A stretch of 64,000 nt of DNA from Rikenellaceae bacterium (GTDB lineage: Bacteria > Bacteroidota > Bacteroidia > Bacteroidales > Rikenellaceae): positions 34,453-98,452 of the forward strand of contig SUZP01000001.1 in NCBI GenBank assembly GCA_015059865.1, given 5' to 3'. Below the pieces are notes generated by a model. The model was not told where the DNA came from. It saw only the letters and a list, made by a program, of their open reading frames with translations, and searched no databases. Shown in pieces: positions 9,003 to 16,717 of this stretch; within the stretch, counting starts at the first letter, position 1; each line of letters begins with the position of its first letter. A program made the position numbers and the translations under genes.

Positions 9003-9785
9003 CTATCTGCCGTACTTCTTAATTACGCCACGACCACCCAACGATGCGCGTACAAACTCCAAGATATAGTCACGCTCTGCCGACTGCGGCAAAGTCTGCT
9101 CCGCCTCATTGCAGGCATGTGTAAAGTTCAAATCGCTCTGGAAAAGGATACGGTGGGTGTTGTGAATAGCCTCAATCTGCTCTGCCGTAAAACCTCGGCG
9201 TTGCAAGCCCAACTTGTTGATACCTGCAAAACTTCCTGTCTCGCGCATAGTAACAAATGGGGGAACATCCTGACGCACCAACGAGCCACCCTGAATCATA
9301 CAGTGGTCGCCAATCTTACACCACTGATGCACTGCCGAGTGTCCGCCAATAACCACCCAGTCGCCAACCTCAACCTCTCCCGCAAGCGATACGCGGTTTG
9401 CGATTACACAGTGGCTACCCACAACATCGTCGTGTGCCACATGGACATAGGCCATCAAGAGATTGCCATCACCAACTACGGTAGTACCACGCGAAGCTGT
9501 ACCGCGACTGATGGTTACATACTCACGAATGTCGTTATCATCGCCAATTACGGCAGTGGTCTTCTCGCCAACAAACTTCAAATCCTGTGGAAGGCAGGCA
9601 ATCGAAGCAGCCGTATGGATTTTGTTGCGCTTGCCAAGGCGCGCGCCATCGTGAATAACAGCACCGGGGCCAATCCAACAATCATCACCAATCACAACAT
9701 CGCCTGCGATGTAGGCAAACGGCTCTACCGTAACATTTTCGCCCAACTTTGCGTCGGGGTGAACATAAGCCAAAGGACTAATCAT
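9003..9785 (-). CDS. lpxA: Acyl-ACP--UDP-N-acetylglucosamine O-acyltransferase LpxA
   Basis: First enzyme of lipid A synthesis: transfers a 3-hydroxyacyl chain from ACP to UDP-GlcNAc in the cytosol. The 260-aa protein is a left-handed parallel beta-helix with clear hexapeptide repeats (VTVEPFAYIAGDVVIGDDCW and similar) and the catalytic histidine in AYVHVAHDDVVG. CLPQDLKFVGEKT and IREYVTISRGT are LpxA-specific and exclude LpxD. Length is normal for LpxA (E. coli 262 aa). It follows lpxC-fabZ on the same strand after 184 nt that hold a palindromic repeat; the two are probably one transcript. The chain-length ruler residue was not assigned. Confidence 0.96.
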   Translation of the reverse strand: MISPLAYVHPDAKLGENVTVEPFAYIAGDVVIGDDCWIGPGAVIHDGARLGKRNKIHTAASIACLPQDLKFVGEKTTAVIGDDNDIREYVTISRGTASRGTTVVGDGNLLMAYVHVAHDDVVGSHCVIANRVSLAGEVEVGDWVVIGGHSAVHQWCKIGDHCMIQGGSLVRQDVPPFVTMRETGSFAGINKLGLQRRGFTAEQIEAIHNTHRILFQSDLNFTHACNEAEQTLPQSAERDYILEFVRASLGGRGVIKKYGR

Positions 9786-9847
9786 ATCTATTTCAAATTC
9801 AAAATTAAGAATTGAGAATTAAGAATTATTTTTTACAATCAATCTCT

Positions 9848-9969
9848 AAAAGTTGATTTTAAACGAGGGATTTCAAGGCTTGCGAAGTGTGAGAAACCGC
9901 AGTTTACAGAGCGTAAATGAGGATTTCGAACACAAGCGTAACGCAGAAATCACCTTTTAAAATCGATTT
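9848..9969. repeat. Palindromic intergenic element E1 (CGCAG-stem-TGAG family)
   Basis: AT-rich inverted arms (GATTTTAAACGAGGGATTTC against GAAATCACCTTTTAAAATC) enclose a centre CGCAG-TTTAC-agagc-GTAAA-TGAGG. It lies between lpxC-fabZ and lpxA. Related elements with a different central stem sit at 25702, 43249 and 61509. Confidence 0.7.
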
Positions 9970-11358
9970 TTATTTGTTTTTGATAATTTGTGCTACTATC
10001 GACGCCTCGCAGGCAAGGGTATCGCCCACGAAGACCTTACACTCCACATCTGCGAGGTTGCGGCGTGGCGGCTCGGCTAAGATGCACTCAATCTGCATAG
10101 TGTCGCCCGGTACAATCTTGTGACGGAAACGAACATTGTCGATGCGGAGGAAGTAGGTCGAGTACTCGCTCGGATTTTCAACCTTGCTCAACACATAGAT
10201 ACCACTAACCTGCGCCATAGCCTCCACAATAAGCACACCCGGCATCACAGGCTCGGTCGGGAAGTGCCCTTGGAAGAAAGGTTCGTTGATTGTTACCTGC
10301 TTGATACCTGCGATAGAGGTGTCATCCATATGGTAAATTCTATCGACCAAAAGGAACGGAAAGCGATGTGGCAACATCTTCTGAATATCGACAACATCGA
10401 ACAGCGGAGCCTTCTTGCGGTCGTACTTGAAGCGCGGCTTTACACCCTCACGACGAATGGAGTTATGAATTTGCTTCATAAACTCGGTGTTGGCAAAGTG
10501 GCCTGGGCGAGTAGCCATAACACTACCCTTAATTCTCATACCGAGCAGAGCGAAGTCACCAAGCAGGTCGAGCAGTTTATGGCGCGCCATCTCGTTGCGC
10601 GAACGGAGTTCGAGATTGTTCAGATAGCCACCCGTAACGCGAATATCCTTCTTATCAAAGAGCGTCGAAAGTCGCTGCAACTGCTCGTCGGTGACGGGAT
10701 TTTCGACTATCACAATGGCATTATCGACATCGCCACCCTTTACCAAACCCGCATTTGCTAACGCCTCAATCTCGTGCAAAAAGACAAATGTACGATTTGG
10801 GGCAATCTTCTCGGCGTAGTTATCCTCTGGCGAGAAGGTAGCATATTGATTGCCTATAACCTTAGAGTTGAAGTCGATATGCACCGAAGCCGAAAACTCC
10901 TCGCTTGGATATATAGCCAACATCACACCCTTTTCGGGTATTGCATATACCTGTTTTTCGGTAACTTCATAGTATTTGCGGTCGGCCGACTGCTCCACCA
11001 CGCCCACTCGCAAAATCTCCTCGGCATAAGCCTTTGCTGAGCCATCGAGAATTGGAGTTTCGGGAGCATTGATATCAATCAAGGCGTTATCTACGCCGAG
11101 AGTCCAAAGTGCCGACATAACATGTTCTATCGTGCTAACGCGCGCATCGCCTACGCCAATGGTCGTACCACGCGAAGTGTCGCATACATACTCGCACAAG
11201 GCCGGTATCGAAGGTGCGCCTTCAAGGTCTATACGACGAAATACTATTCCGTGATTTTCTGGCGCAGGACTAACAGTCATTGTAACCTGTTTGCCCGTAT
11301 GGAGTCCCTTACCAGAAAAGGTGATTGGAGCACCAAGAGTATTCTGTTTTACTGACAT
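9970..11358 (-). CDS. lpxC-fabZ: Bifunctional UDP-3-O-acyl-GlcNAc deacetylase / 3-hydroxyacyl-ACP dehydratase
   Basis: Fusion of LpxC (about residues 1-300) and FabZ (about 316-462), the usual Bacteroidetes arrangement. LpxC removes the acetyl group from UDP-3-O-acyl-GlcNAc, the committed step of lipid A synthesis; its zinc ligands are visible in TIEHVMSALW and RHKLLDLLGD. FabZ dehydrates 3-hydroxyacyl-ACP; its MLPHRFPFLLVDRI (catalytic His) and FFQGHFPTEPVMPG ... VEAMAQ (catalytic Glu) are intact. Both enzymes draw on the 3-hydroxyacyl-ACP pool, so the fusion fixes their ratio. Start at 11358 gives SVKQNTLGAPITFSGKGLHTG, the standard N-terminus. A -7 box (TATCTTTG, minus, 11398-11405) lies upstream. 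Confidence 0.96.
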   Translation of the reverse strand: MSVKQNTLGAPITFSGKGLHTGKQVTMTVSPAPENHGIVFRRIDLEGAPSIPALCEYVCDTSRGTTIGVGDARVSTIEHVMSALWTLGVDNALIDINAPETPILDGSAKAYAEEILRVGVVEQSADRKYYEVTEKQVYAIPEKGVMLAIYPSEEFSASVHIDFNSKVIGNQYATFSPEDNYAEKIAPNRTFVFLHEIEALANAGLVKGGDVDNAIVIVENPVTDEQLQRLSTLFDKKDIRVTGGYLNNLELRSRNEMARHKLLDLLGDFALLGMRIKGSVMATRPGHFANTEFMKQIHNSIRREGVKPRFKYDRKKAPLFDVVDIQKMLPHRFPFLLVDRIYHMDDTSIAGIKQVTINEPFFQGHFPTEPVMPGVLIVEAMAQVSGIYVLSKVENPSEYSTYFLRIDNVRFRHKIVPGDTMQIECILAEPPRRNLADVECKVFVGDTLACEASIVAQIIKNK

Positions 11359-11397
11359 AATCTTCTAAATTTCGTCAAAGTAAGTCTATAATCTCAG

Positions 11398-11434
11398 CAA
11401 AGATAGGAATTTTTTTTGAAATTTATTACTTTTG
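11398..11434. promoter_or_regulatory. Divergent -7 boxes for lpxC-fabZ (minus) and the TonB-like gene (plus)
   Basis: TATCTTTG on the minus strand at 11398-11405 and TACTTTTG on the plus strand at 11427-11434. Neither has a convincing -33 box. The plus box lies after the 11416 start in the ORF track, which supports the later ATG at 11455. Confidence 0.5.
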
Positions 11435-11454
11435 CATACGATTTTACGATTACT

Positions 11455-12261
11455 ATGGAACACAAGAGCGACAATACGCAAAATAAGACGCCTCAGCCAC
11501 GCAAGCCGAGATTGCGACTGCCATTCGATAATCGTAGCAAAGACCCCGTGGGTTGGATATACGATAATCGCATCGGGTTGTGTGTTACGGTTATTGTCTA
11601 CTTGGTATTCGCAATAGTCTTTGTTTCGGCAAAAATAGGCACATCCTCACGCAAAGCCAACGAGACTATATATATCGATTTGGGGGCAGTCGAGTTGCTC
11701 GAAGAGGAGCGCGACCGCCTGCTCGAAGAGGTGAAACGCAACAACCAAAATATCGATTGGAGTGCCATTCGCAACACCTCGTCAAATGAGAATGCACTAA
11801 ACGAAAACTTGGAGGACAGCAAGGGGACAAATGCCTCTGCACTAAATAGTTCTGCCGAGACTACCGAGCGCGAAATGAAGGCCAATCGCGAGGCATACGA
11901 GCGTGGTCTGCGCGAGGCGAATGCCATAGGCGAAAACCGTTCGCAGGGCAAGAGCAACAAGGAGCGCAAAGATGTCAAGGTGGCGGGCAGCGTAACAGTG
12001 AGTTTCTCGCTCAACAACCCCATACGATATAGCCGTCACCTCGTAAAACCGGCCTATCGATGCGAGGGAGGTGGCGAGGTTATTGTATCGATAGTGGTAA
12101 ACCCTCGTGGAGAGGTTGTCTCGGCAACGGTGAAGAGTGGAGGTGATGCGTGTATGCGACAGACTGCCGTAGAGTCGGCTCTAAATTCGCAGTTCGACAT
12201 CAACAACTCTGCCCCTGCCAAGCAACACGGAACGATAACCTATATCTTTATTCCGCAGTAG
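11455..12261 (+). CDS. TonB-family energy transducer-like protein
   Basis: Protein of 268 aa (start moved to ATG 11455, MEHKSDNTQNK, because the -7 box overlaps the track start). It has a cytosolic basic head, one membrane anchor (CVTVIVYLVFAIVFVSAKIG), a charged Glu/Asn/Arg-rich periplasmic stretch and a C-terminal TonB-like domain (GGGEVIVSIVVNPRGEVVSA, then ATVKSGG) ending YIFIPQ. Two cysteines in the C-domain (YRCEGGG and DACMRQ) may pair. TonB proteins pass proton-motive force to outer membrane receptors. No exbB/exbD lies beside it, so it may serve another trans-envelope system. Confidence 0.72.
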   Translation: MEHKSDNTQNKTPQPRKPRLRLPFDNRSKDPVGWIYDNRIGLCVTVIVYLVFAIVFVSAKIGTSSRKANETIYIDLGAVELLEEERDRLLEEVKRNNQNIDWSAIRNTSSNENALNENLEDSKGTNASALNSSAETTEREMKANREAYERGLREANAIGENRSQGKSNKERKDVKVAGSVTVSFSLNNPIRYSRHLVKPAYRCEGGGEVIVSIVVNPRGEVVSATVKSGGDACMRQTAVESALNSQFDINNSAPAKQHGTITYIFIPQ

Positions 12262-12264
12262 CAT

Positions 12265-12302
12265 TTAGACGAGAGACGAAAGACGAAAGACGAGAGAAAA
12301 AG
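12265..12302. repeat. GACGAGAGACGAAAGACGAG-type short repeat, copy 1
   Basis: A purine-rich string of the heptamer-like unit GACGARA directly after the TonB-like stop codon. Near-identical strings occur at 20782-20815 and, in the metK leader, at 34887-34918. Confidence 0.7.
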
Positions 12303-12308
12303 CCAAAG

Positions 12309-12427
12309 CGCACCCCATAAAGCGACCAACGGGAGCGCCCCCATAAAGGGCGGAATGCCCGCCCCCATAAAGCAGTCGCAAGACTACGCCCCCAGAAATA
12401 GTTGCGCCGTAATAGCGGTCGGAGTTT
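12309..12427 (+). repeat. Hairpin mini-array with conserved core, copy 1 (upstream of pldA)
   Basis: Four units of about 12 nt (CACCCCATAAA, GCCCCCATAAA twice, GCCCCCAGAAA) are separated by short spacers, two of them self-complementary (GGGCGGAATGCCC, GTCGCAAGAC). The array is followed by the core GTTGCGCCGTAATAGCGGTC plus GGAGTTT (12401-12427), 18 nt before the pldA ATG. Homologous elements precede phoA and sufC in the same orientation. Confidence 0.7.
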
Positions 12428-12444
12428 AGCTAAAAAGACGAGAG

Positions 12445-13281
12445 ATGAGAATAATATTGACAATACTGTCTATCTTTGTTTGTTTTGCGGTATCGGCAAA
12501 GCAGACCGACTCGTTATCGCTCAACAAAAAAGAGAAAAAACACTCAACTTTCAACTCTCAACCTTCAACTCCAAAGAGCCAATATCCCGTAATTGGTATG
12601 TGGAAGCAAAACTATATGGTTACAGGTTTTGCAACCAACAAACCCGTATCGCAATACACCTCCGACATCAAGTTCCAGCTGAGTGTAGCGATGCGTCTGT
12701 GGAGCATAAAGGGCAAAGTCGATTTCTTTGCCACCTACACGCAGCGTAGTCTTTGGGATATCTATCAGGAGTCGTGCCCCTTCCGCGAAAATAGCTACAA
12801 CCCCGGATTTTGGGTGGCGTGGCAGACAAGAGATGACCTGCGTCTGCTCTTCGGTCTCGAACACGAATCAAACGGATTGAATGGCGAACAGTCGCGCTCG
12901 TTCAACTACGCCACAGTAGCCTGCCTCTACGAGCCATTCGACAATTGGCGCTTCGGAGGTCGCGCGTGGTATGGCTACTACGACCGTGAAACCATCCGCC
13001 ACTACTTCCGCTATCGTGGTGTAATGCAACTGTGGGCGACATTCCACACTCGCAACGAGCGTGTGGCAGTTACGGCACTCGTAAATCCTACCGTAACATT
13101 TACCAAGTACAATGTACAGGTCGAGGCATCGTGGCGTATGGCAAAACGCGGAGATTGGCTACCCTGCCTATTTGTGCAGTACAACTACGGCTATGGCGAA
13201 ACAATGCTCGACTACAACCGCCGACACAGCAAAATACGAATTGGCATATCGCTGATGAACAATAAATTACACTTATACTAA
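12445..13281 (+). CDS. pldA: Outer membrane phospholipase A (OMPLA/PldA)
   Basis: Protein of 278 aa with a signal peptide (MRIILTILSIFVCFAVSAK) and the PldA active-site block GLEHESNGLNGEQSRSFN near residue 139; the HxSNG motif holds the catalytic His and Ser of E. coli OMPLA, and the later Ser/Arg/Asn residues match the calcium-binding region. The rest is amphipathic beta-strands ending KLHLY, as in a 12-strand barrel. It hydrolyses phospholipids in the outer leaflet when membrane asymmetry is disturbed. Residues about 33-46 (HSTFNSQPSTPKSQ) are encoded by a TTCAACTCTCAACCTTCAAC repeat of the kind otherwise found between genes, so the mature N-terminus carries a repeat-derived insert. Confidence 0.88.
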   Translation: MRIILTILSIFVCFAVSAKQTDSLSLNKKEKKHSTFNSQPSTPKSQYPVIGMWKQNYMVTGFATNKPVSQYTSDIKFQLSVAMRLWSIKGKVDFFATYTQRSLWDIYQESCPFRENSYNPGFWVAWQTRDDLRLLFGLEHESNGLNGEQSRSFNYATVACLYEPFDNWRFGGRAWYGYYDRETIRHYFRYRGVMQLWATFHTRNERVAVTALVNPTVTFTKYNVQVEASWRMAKRGDWLPCLFVQYNYGYGETMLDYNRRHSKIRIGISLMNNKLHLY

Positions 13282-13296
13282 AATTCGACTCAAACA

Positions 13297-14790
13297 ATGA
13301 TAAATGCAGAACACTTCCTACTAATTGGAGCAATACTTCTGTTTGTTGCCGTAATGGCGGGTAAGGTGGCGTATCGTTTTAACGCACCTGCACTCCTGCT
13401 CTTCTTGGCAGTAGGTCTATTCTTCGGCTACGACATACTATCGTTCAACTCACCCGAACTGACACAATTTATAGGTATGGTCTCGCTCTGTATCATCCTC
13501 TTTTCGGGTGGTATGGATACCAAATTCTCGGAGATTAAGCCTGTACTTGCCGAGGGTGTAACCCTTGCTACGGCAGGAGTGTTAATGACTGCCCTACTGC
13601 TCGGCGGTTTCGTCTATCTGATTGCCCCCGTGATAGGTTTTGAACTATCTTTTCCATTGGCGTTGCTGCTCGCATCGACCATATCCTCAACCGACTCGGC
13701 TTCGGTATTCTCCATTTTGCGTACTCGCCGACAGGGTTTGAGCGAAAATCTGCGACCATTGTTGGAGTTGGAGAGTGGCTCGAACGACCCTATGGCGTAT
13801 ATCCTCGTAATCCTCTTGGTGAAGATGCTCGGAGGTGAGGGCAACGAGGAGATTGGCTTGGGAGGGGCAACACTTATGTTCGTAGTACAGATGGCCGTAG
13901 GTGCTATGATTGGCTACCTCTTTGGTCGTATCTCGGTGTGGGTTATCAACAAAATCAATATCGACAACGCCTCGCTCTACTCGGTGTTGCTGTTGGCGTG
14001 CGTTTTCTTCACCTTCTCGTTCACCTCGCTTATCAAGGGTAACGGCTACTTGGCGGTCTATATCGCAGGTCTGATTGTCGGCAACAATAAACTCGTAAAT
14101 AAACGCACCGTAACAACCTTCTTCGACGGTATCACTTGGTTGTTCCAAATCATTATGTTCTTGATGCTTGGATTGCTCGTAACGCTCGACAATGCGTTGC
14201 AGTGGCACACCATCATCTTGGGTGTTGCAGCAGGTTTGTTCCTGATGTTTGTGGCGCGACCTATCGCAACGCTTATATGCCTTGCACCATTCCGCCGACT
14301 AACAAAGAGGGCGCGTATGTATATCTCGTGGGTGGGACTGCGCGGAGCTGTGCCTATTATCTTTGCGACCTATCCGTGGGTGGCAAAAATCGAAGGTGCC
14401 GAGTTGATTTTCAATGTAGTCTTTATTATGACTATCATCTCGCTCGTAGTACAAGGAACAACTGTAAGCAGTATGGCCGAGTTGCTCGGCTTGGCATACG
14501 CCGAGAAGGAGAGTAAGTTCGAGAGCGCCTTGCAGGATAAGGTGCGCTCGGCATTTACCGAGATTGCCGTAACGGAGCAGATGCTCTCGGAGGGTAACAC
14601 CCTCAACAAAGTATCACTACCCGATAACACGCTGGTAGTGATGGTCTGCCGCGATGGCGACTACTTCGTACCGAAGGGAAATGCTGCGTTGCAGATGGGC
14701 GACAAGTTACTCATTCTCTCCGACCGCAACGACGAGTTGGCTGCACACTACAAGGAGTTTGGCGTGGAGGATATAATTGAGTTTAAGTAG
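13297..14790 (+). CDS. CPA1-type K+/Na+:H+ antiporter with TrkA-C domain (NhaP2/CvrA-like)
   Basis: A 497-aa inner membrane antiporter. About 12 membrane segments fill residues 1-390, with the CPA1 signature STISSTDSASVFSILR and the conserved ELESGSNDPMAYI. A cytosolic C-terminal domain (about 410-497, PDNTLVVMVCRDGDYFVPKG) is of the TrkA-C type, which binds nucleotides or ions and gates transport, as in NhaP2/CvrA. The likely role is K+ or Na+ extrusion in exchange for protons; ion choice cannot be read from sequence. It begins 15 nt after pldA and ends 6 nt before the UpxY-like gene. Confidence 0.9.
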   Translation: MINAEHFLLIGAILLFVAVMAGKVAYRFNAPALLLFLAVGLFFGYDILSFNSPELTQFIGMVSLCIILFSGGMDTKFSEIKPVLAEGVTLATAGVLMTALLLGGFVYLIAPVIGFELSFPLALLLASTISSTDSASVFSILRTRRQGLSENLRPLLELESGSNDPMAYILVILLVKMLGGEGNEEIGLGGATLMFVVQMAVGAMIGYLFGRISVWVINKINIDNASLYSVLLLACVFFTFSFTSLIKGNGYLAVYIAGLIVGNNKLVNKRTVTTFFDGITWLFQIIMFLMLGLLVTLDNALQWHTIILGVAAGLFLMFVARPIATLICLAPFRRLTKRARMYISWVGLRGAVPIIFATYPWVAKIEGAELIFNVVFIMTIISLVVQGTTVSSMAELLGLAYAEKESKFESALQDKVRSAFTEIAVTEQMLSEGNTLNKVSLPDNTLVVMVCRDGDYFVPKGNAALQMGDKLLILSDRNDELAAHYKEFGVEDIIEFK

Positions 14791-14796
14791 GAGGTT

Positions 14797-15330
14797 ATGA
14801 GTGATACAATTTGGTTTGCAATGCGCGCGACATACGGTCGTAACTTGATGGCGCAGAGGCTTCTCGAAATAAAGAAAATCGAGAGTTTTATCCCTATGCG
14901 CAAGCGCACCACCAAAGTTGGCCACCGCATCAAGACCGACTATATACCCGTAGTACGCGACCTTATATTCGTGCTTTGCGAGCGCGAGGTCATACAGGAG
15001 GCTAAGAGCAAAATCCCCTACCTGCACTACATTACACGCCCTGCCGAGGGGCGCAACATCCCTGTCGAAGTACCCACCGAGCAGATGGAGAATTTTATGG
15101 CCGTATGTAACGATATGGAGACAGATGTGGAGTTCCTCTCTGGCGAGGAGGCTCGGTTCGAGGTTGGCGAGTGGGTGCGCATCTGTCGTGGCTCACTCAA
15201 AGGGCGCGAAGGGCGACTCGTAAAAGTTGAAGGCAAACGCTCAAAGCGTTTTGTGGTGGCAATAGATGGAGTTCTCGCAGTCTCGGTGTCGGGCATAAAA
15301 GCAGACGACATAGAGAGAATTAAAAATTAA
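14797..15330 (+). CDS. UpxY-like NusG-family transcription antiterminator
   Basis: Protein of 177 aa with an N-terminal NGN domain (TIWFAMRATYGRNLMAQRLL) and a C-terminal KOW domain (VGEWVRICRGSLKGREGRLV). This is the size and layout of the UpxY/LoaP-like specialised NusG paralogues of Bacteroidales, which bind elongating RNA polymerase and let it pass terminators in long operons, usually as first gene of a capsule locus. Here it is the last gene of its unit, 6 nt after an antiporter and directly before a terminator, so it cannot act on genes downstream in cis. Either it works in trans or it is a relic. The housekeeping nusG would normally sit with secE and rplK, which are absent here. Confidence 0.82.
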   Translation: MSDTIWFAMRATYGRNLMAQRLLEIKKIESFIPMRKRTTKVGHRIKTDYIPVVRDLIFVLCEREVIQEAKSKIPYLHYITRPAEGRNIPVEVPTEQMENFMAVCNDMETDVEFLSGEEARFEVGEWVRICRGSLKGREGRLVKVEGKRSKRFVVAIDGVLAVSVSGIKADDIERIKN

Positions 15331-15390
15331 GAATTGAGAATTAAGAATTGAGAATTGAGAATTGAGAATTAAGAATTGAGAGTTAAGAAT
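15312..15390. repeat. GAATTGAGAATTAA short intergenic repeat
   Basis: Tandem imperfect AATTGAGAATT/AATTAAGAATT units directly after the UpxY-like gene, running into the terminator. Similar strings occur at 23655-23720 (before the HMA gene), 40081-40137 and 62284-62325. Confidence 0.75.
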
Positions 15391-15428
15391 GAAGGATTGC
15401 TCTTCACGCCTAACTCTCAATTTTTTTT
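15375..15428 (+). terminator. Intrinsic terminator after the UpxY-like gene
   Basis: ATTGAGAGTTA (15375-15385) pairs with TAACTCTCAAT (15411-15421) and is followed by eight T. The left arm is built from the AATTGAGA repeat. Confidence 0.8.
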
Positions 15429-15448
15429 CATTTCAGCTTTTAGCTTAT

Positions 15449-16633
15449 CTACCTATTCTGCGCCTCGGCTTTCAGGGCTAGTCGCTTAACTACATAGACA
15501 AAGCCCATAGTCAATATCAAATTCAACACCAACGCAAGTACCGATATAAGGAGCACGGGACCACCGATATTGTAGCCAAGGGCTATAAATATCACACCTG
15601 CACCAACCTCGCCACGGGTGAACATTCCCACCGAAAGAGCAAAACGCTCGGTGAGCGAACGGTCACGATAGAAGAGCATTGGCGCCAGCTTGCCAAGGTT
15701 TGATAGCAATGTTACCATCAACACATGCAGAGCTATTTCCCAACCCGACATCATAGGGACAGTGGCGATAATACTGTTGTTGTCGCCCTCAGGCACTGCA
15801 CCACTCATATCAATAAGCGGCATACTCATACCCACAAGCAACATAAAGACAAGCGATACAATTGTAGCAATACGCTCCTCGCGCTTACCTCCGACATGGC
15901 GATTTTTGATAACCATACCAAAGATAAATGCGGGCAAGAGCACCTCGATATGTATCGCACCCTTCTCGCCAAAGAAGTGGTTGGTTACGGTATATATCAG
16001 CAGCGTCGAGCCATAGACCAACACTGCGTAGGTGAAGATGGCATACCAAGTCTGGCGCATCTTAAAACGCGACATATAACGCCAGCCCACGAAGAAGAGT
16101 CCGAAGATGACGGTCAGCATCGCCACCATCTGCCAATTCATCGAGCCAATCATAGCAACCTGCAACGGCACCATAAGAATTATGGTGTCGAGGTCATCGA
16201 AGATTGCCAAGGTCTGCGCCTTCTGATATATCCAACTCTTCTGCAAGTTCATCGCTGCCAACATCGAAAAGAGGATACCAGCCGATGTAGGGGCTGCAAA
16301 ACGGCTCAGAAGGAGAGTCTCCTTCCACACATCGCCCGAACTCCACCACTCCACAGGCATAAGTGCGAAGATGTAGTAGACAGCAATAAATATCCAAGGC
16401 AAGGCCGCCGCAAGCATTGCCACGAGGTAGTCCTTGACATAGATTTTTACATTCGACTTGTCTATTTCGAACTCGCGGCCGACATTTATCATAATAAACG
16501 CCAAGCAGATGCCGAGCATCAACTCGACAAGGTGTTTCAGTTCTGCATACGACTCGCCCAAGTGTGTAGGTAAGACCTGCGACAACACCAGTCCAAGCAT
16601 CAGCATCAGCGAAAAAGAGATAACTTTCTTCAT
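15449..16633 (-). CDS. Cation:proton antiporter (CPA2-like)
   Basis: Protein of 394 aa with 11-13 predicted membrane segments over its whole length and no soluble domain. The N-terminus (VELMLGICLAFIMINVGREF) and the segment ALSVGMFTRGEVGAGVIFIA, with a polar residue pair in the membrane, match sodium/hydrogen exchangers of the CPA2 group. It would exchange Na+ or K+ for H+ across the inner membrane. It is convergent with the UpxY-like gene, so the window carries two unrelated antiporters within 3 kb. It sits downstream of the GH3 gene on the same strand (84 nt) and may share its transcript. Ion specificity not assigned. Confidence 0.8.
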   Translation of the reverse strand: MKKVISFSLMLMLGLVLSQVLPTHLGESYAELKHLVELMLGICLAFIMINVGREFEIDKSNVKIYVKDYLVAMLAAALPWIFIAVYYIFALMPVEWWSSGDVWKETLLLSRFAAPTSAGILFSMLAAMNLQKSWIYQKAQTLAIFDDLDTIILMVPLQVAMIGSMNWQMVAMLTVIFGLFFVGWRYMSRFKMRQTWYAIFTYAVLVYGSTLLIYTVTNHFFGEKGAIHIEVLLPAFIFGMVIKNRHVGGKREERIATIVSLVFMLLVGMSMPLIDMSGAVPEGDNNSIIATVPMMSGWEIALHVLMVTLLSNLGKLAPMLFYRDRSLTERFALSVGMFTRGEVGAGVIFIALGYNIGGPVLLISVLALVLNLILTMGFVYVVKRLALKAEAQNR

Positions 16634-16717
16634 ATTCGTTATGGGTTAAAATGTGGAGAGTTGAGAAAAGTCCCAGCTCTCCATATTCTATTTCTATTGT
16701 ATCTACTTGTACCTCCG

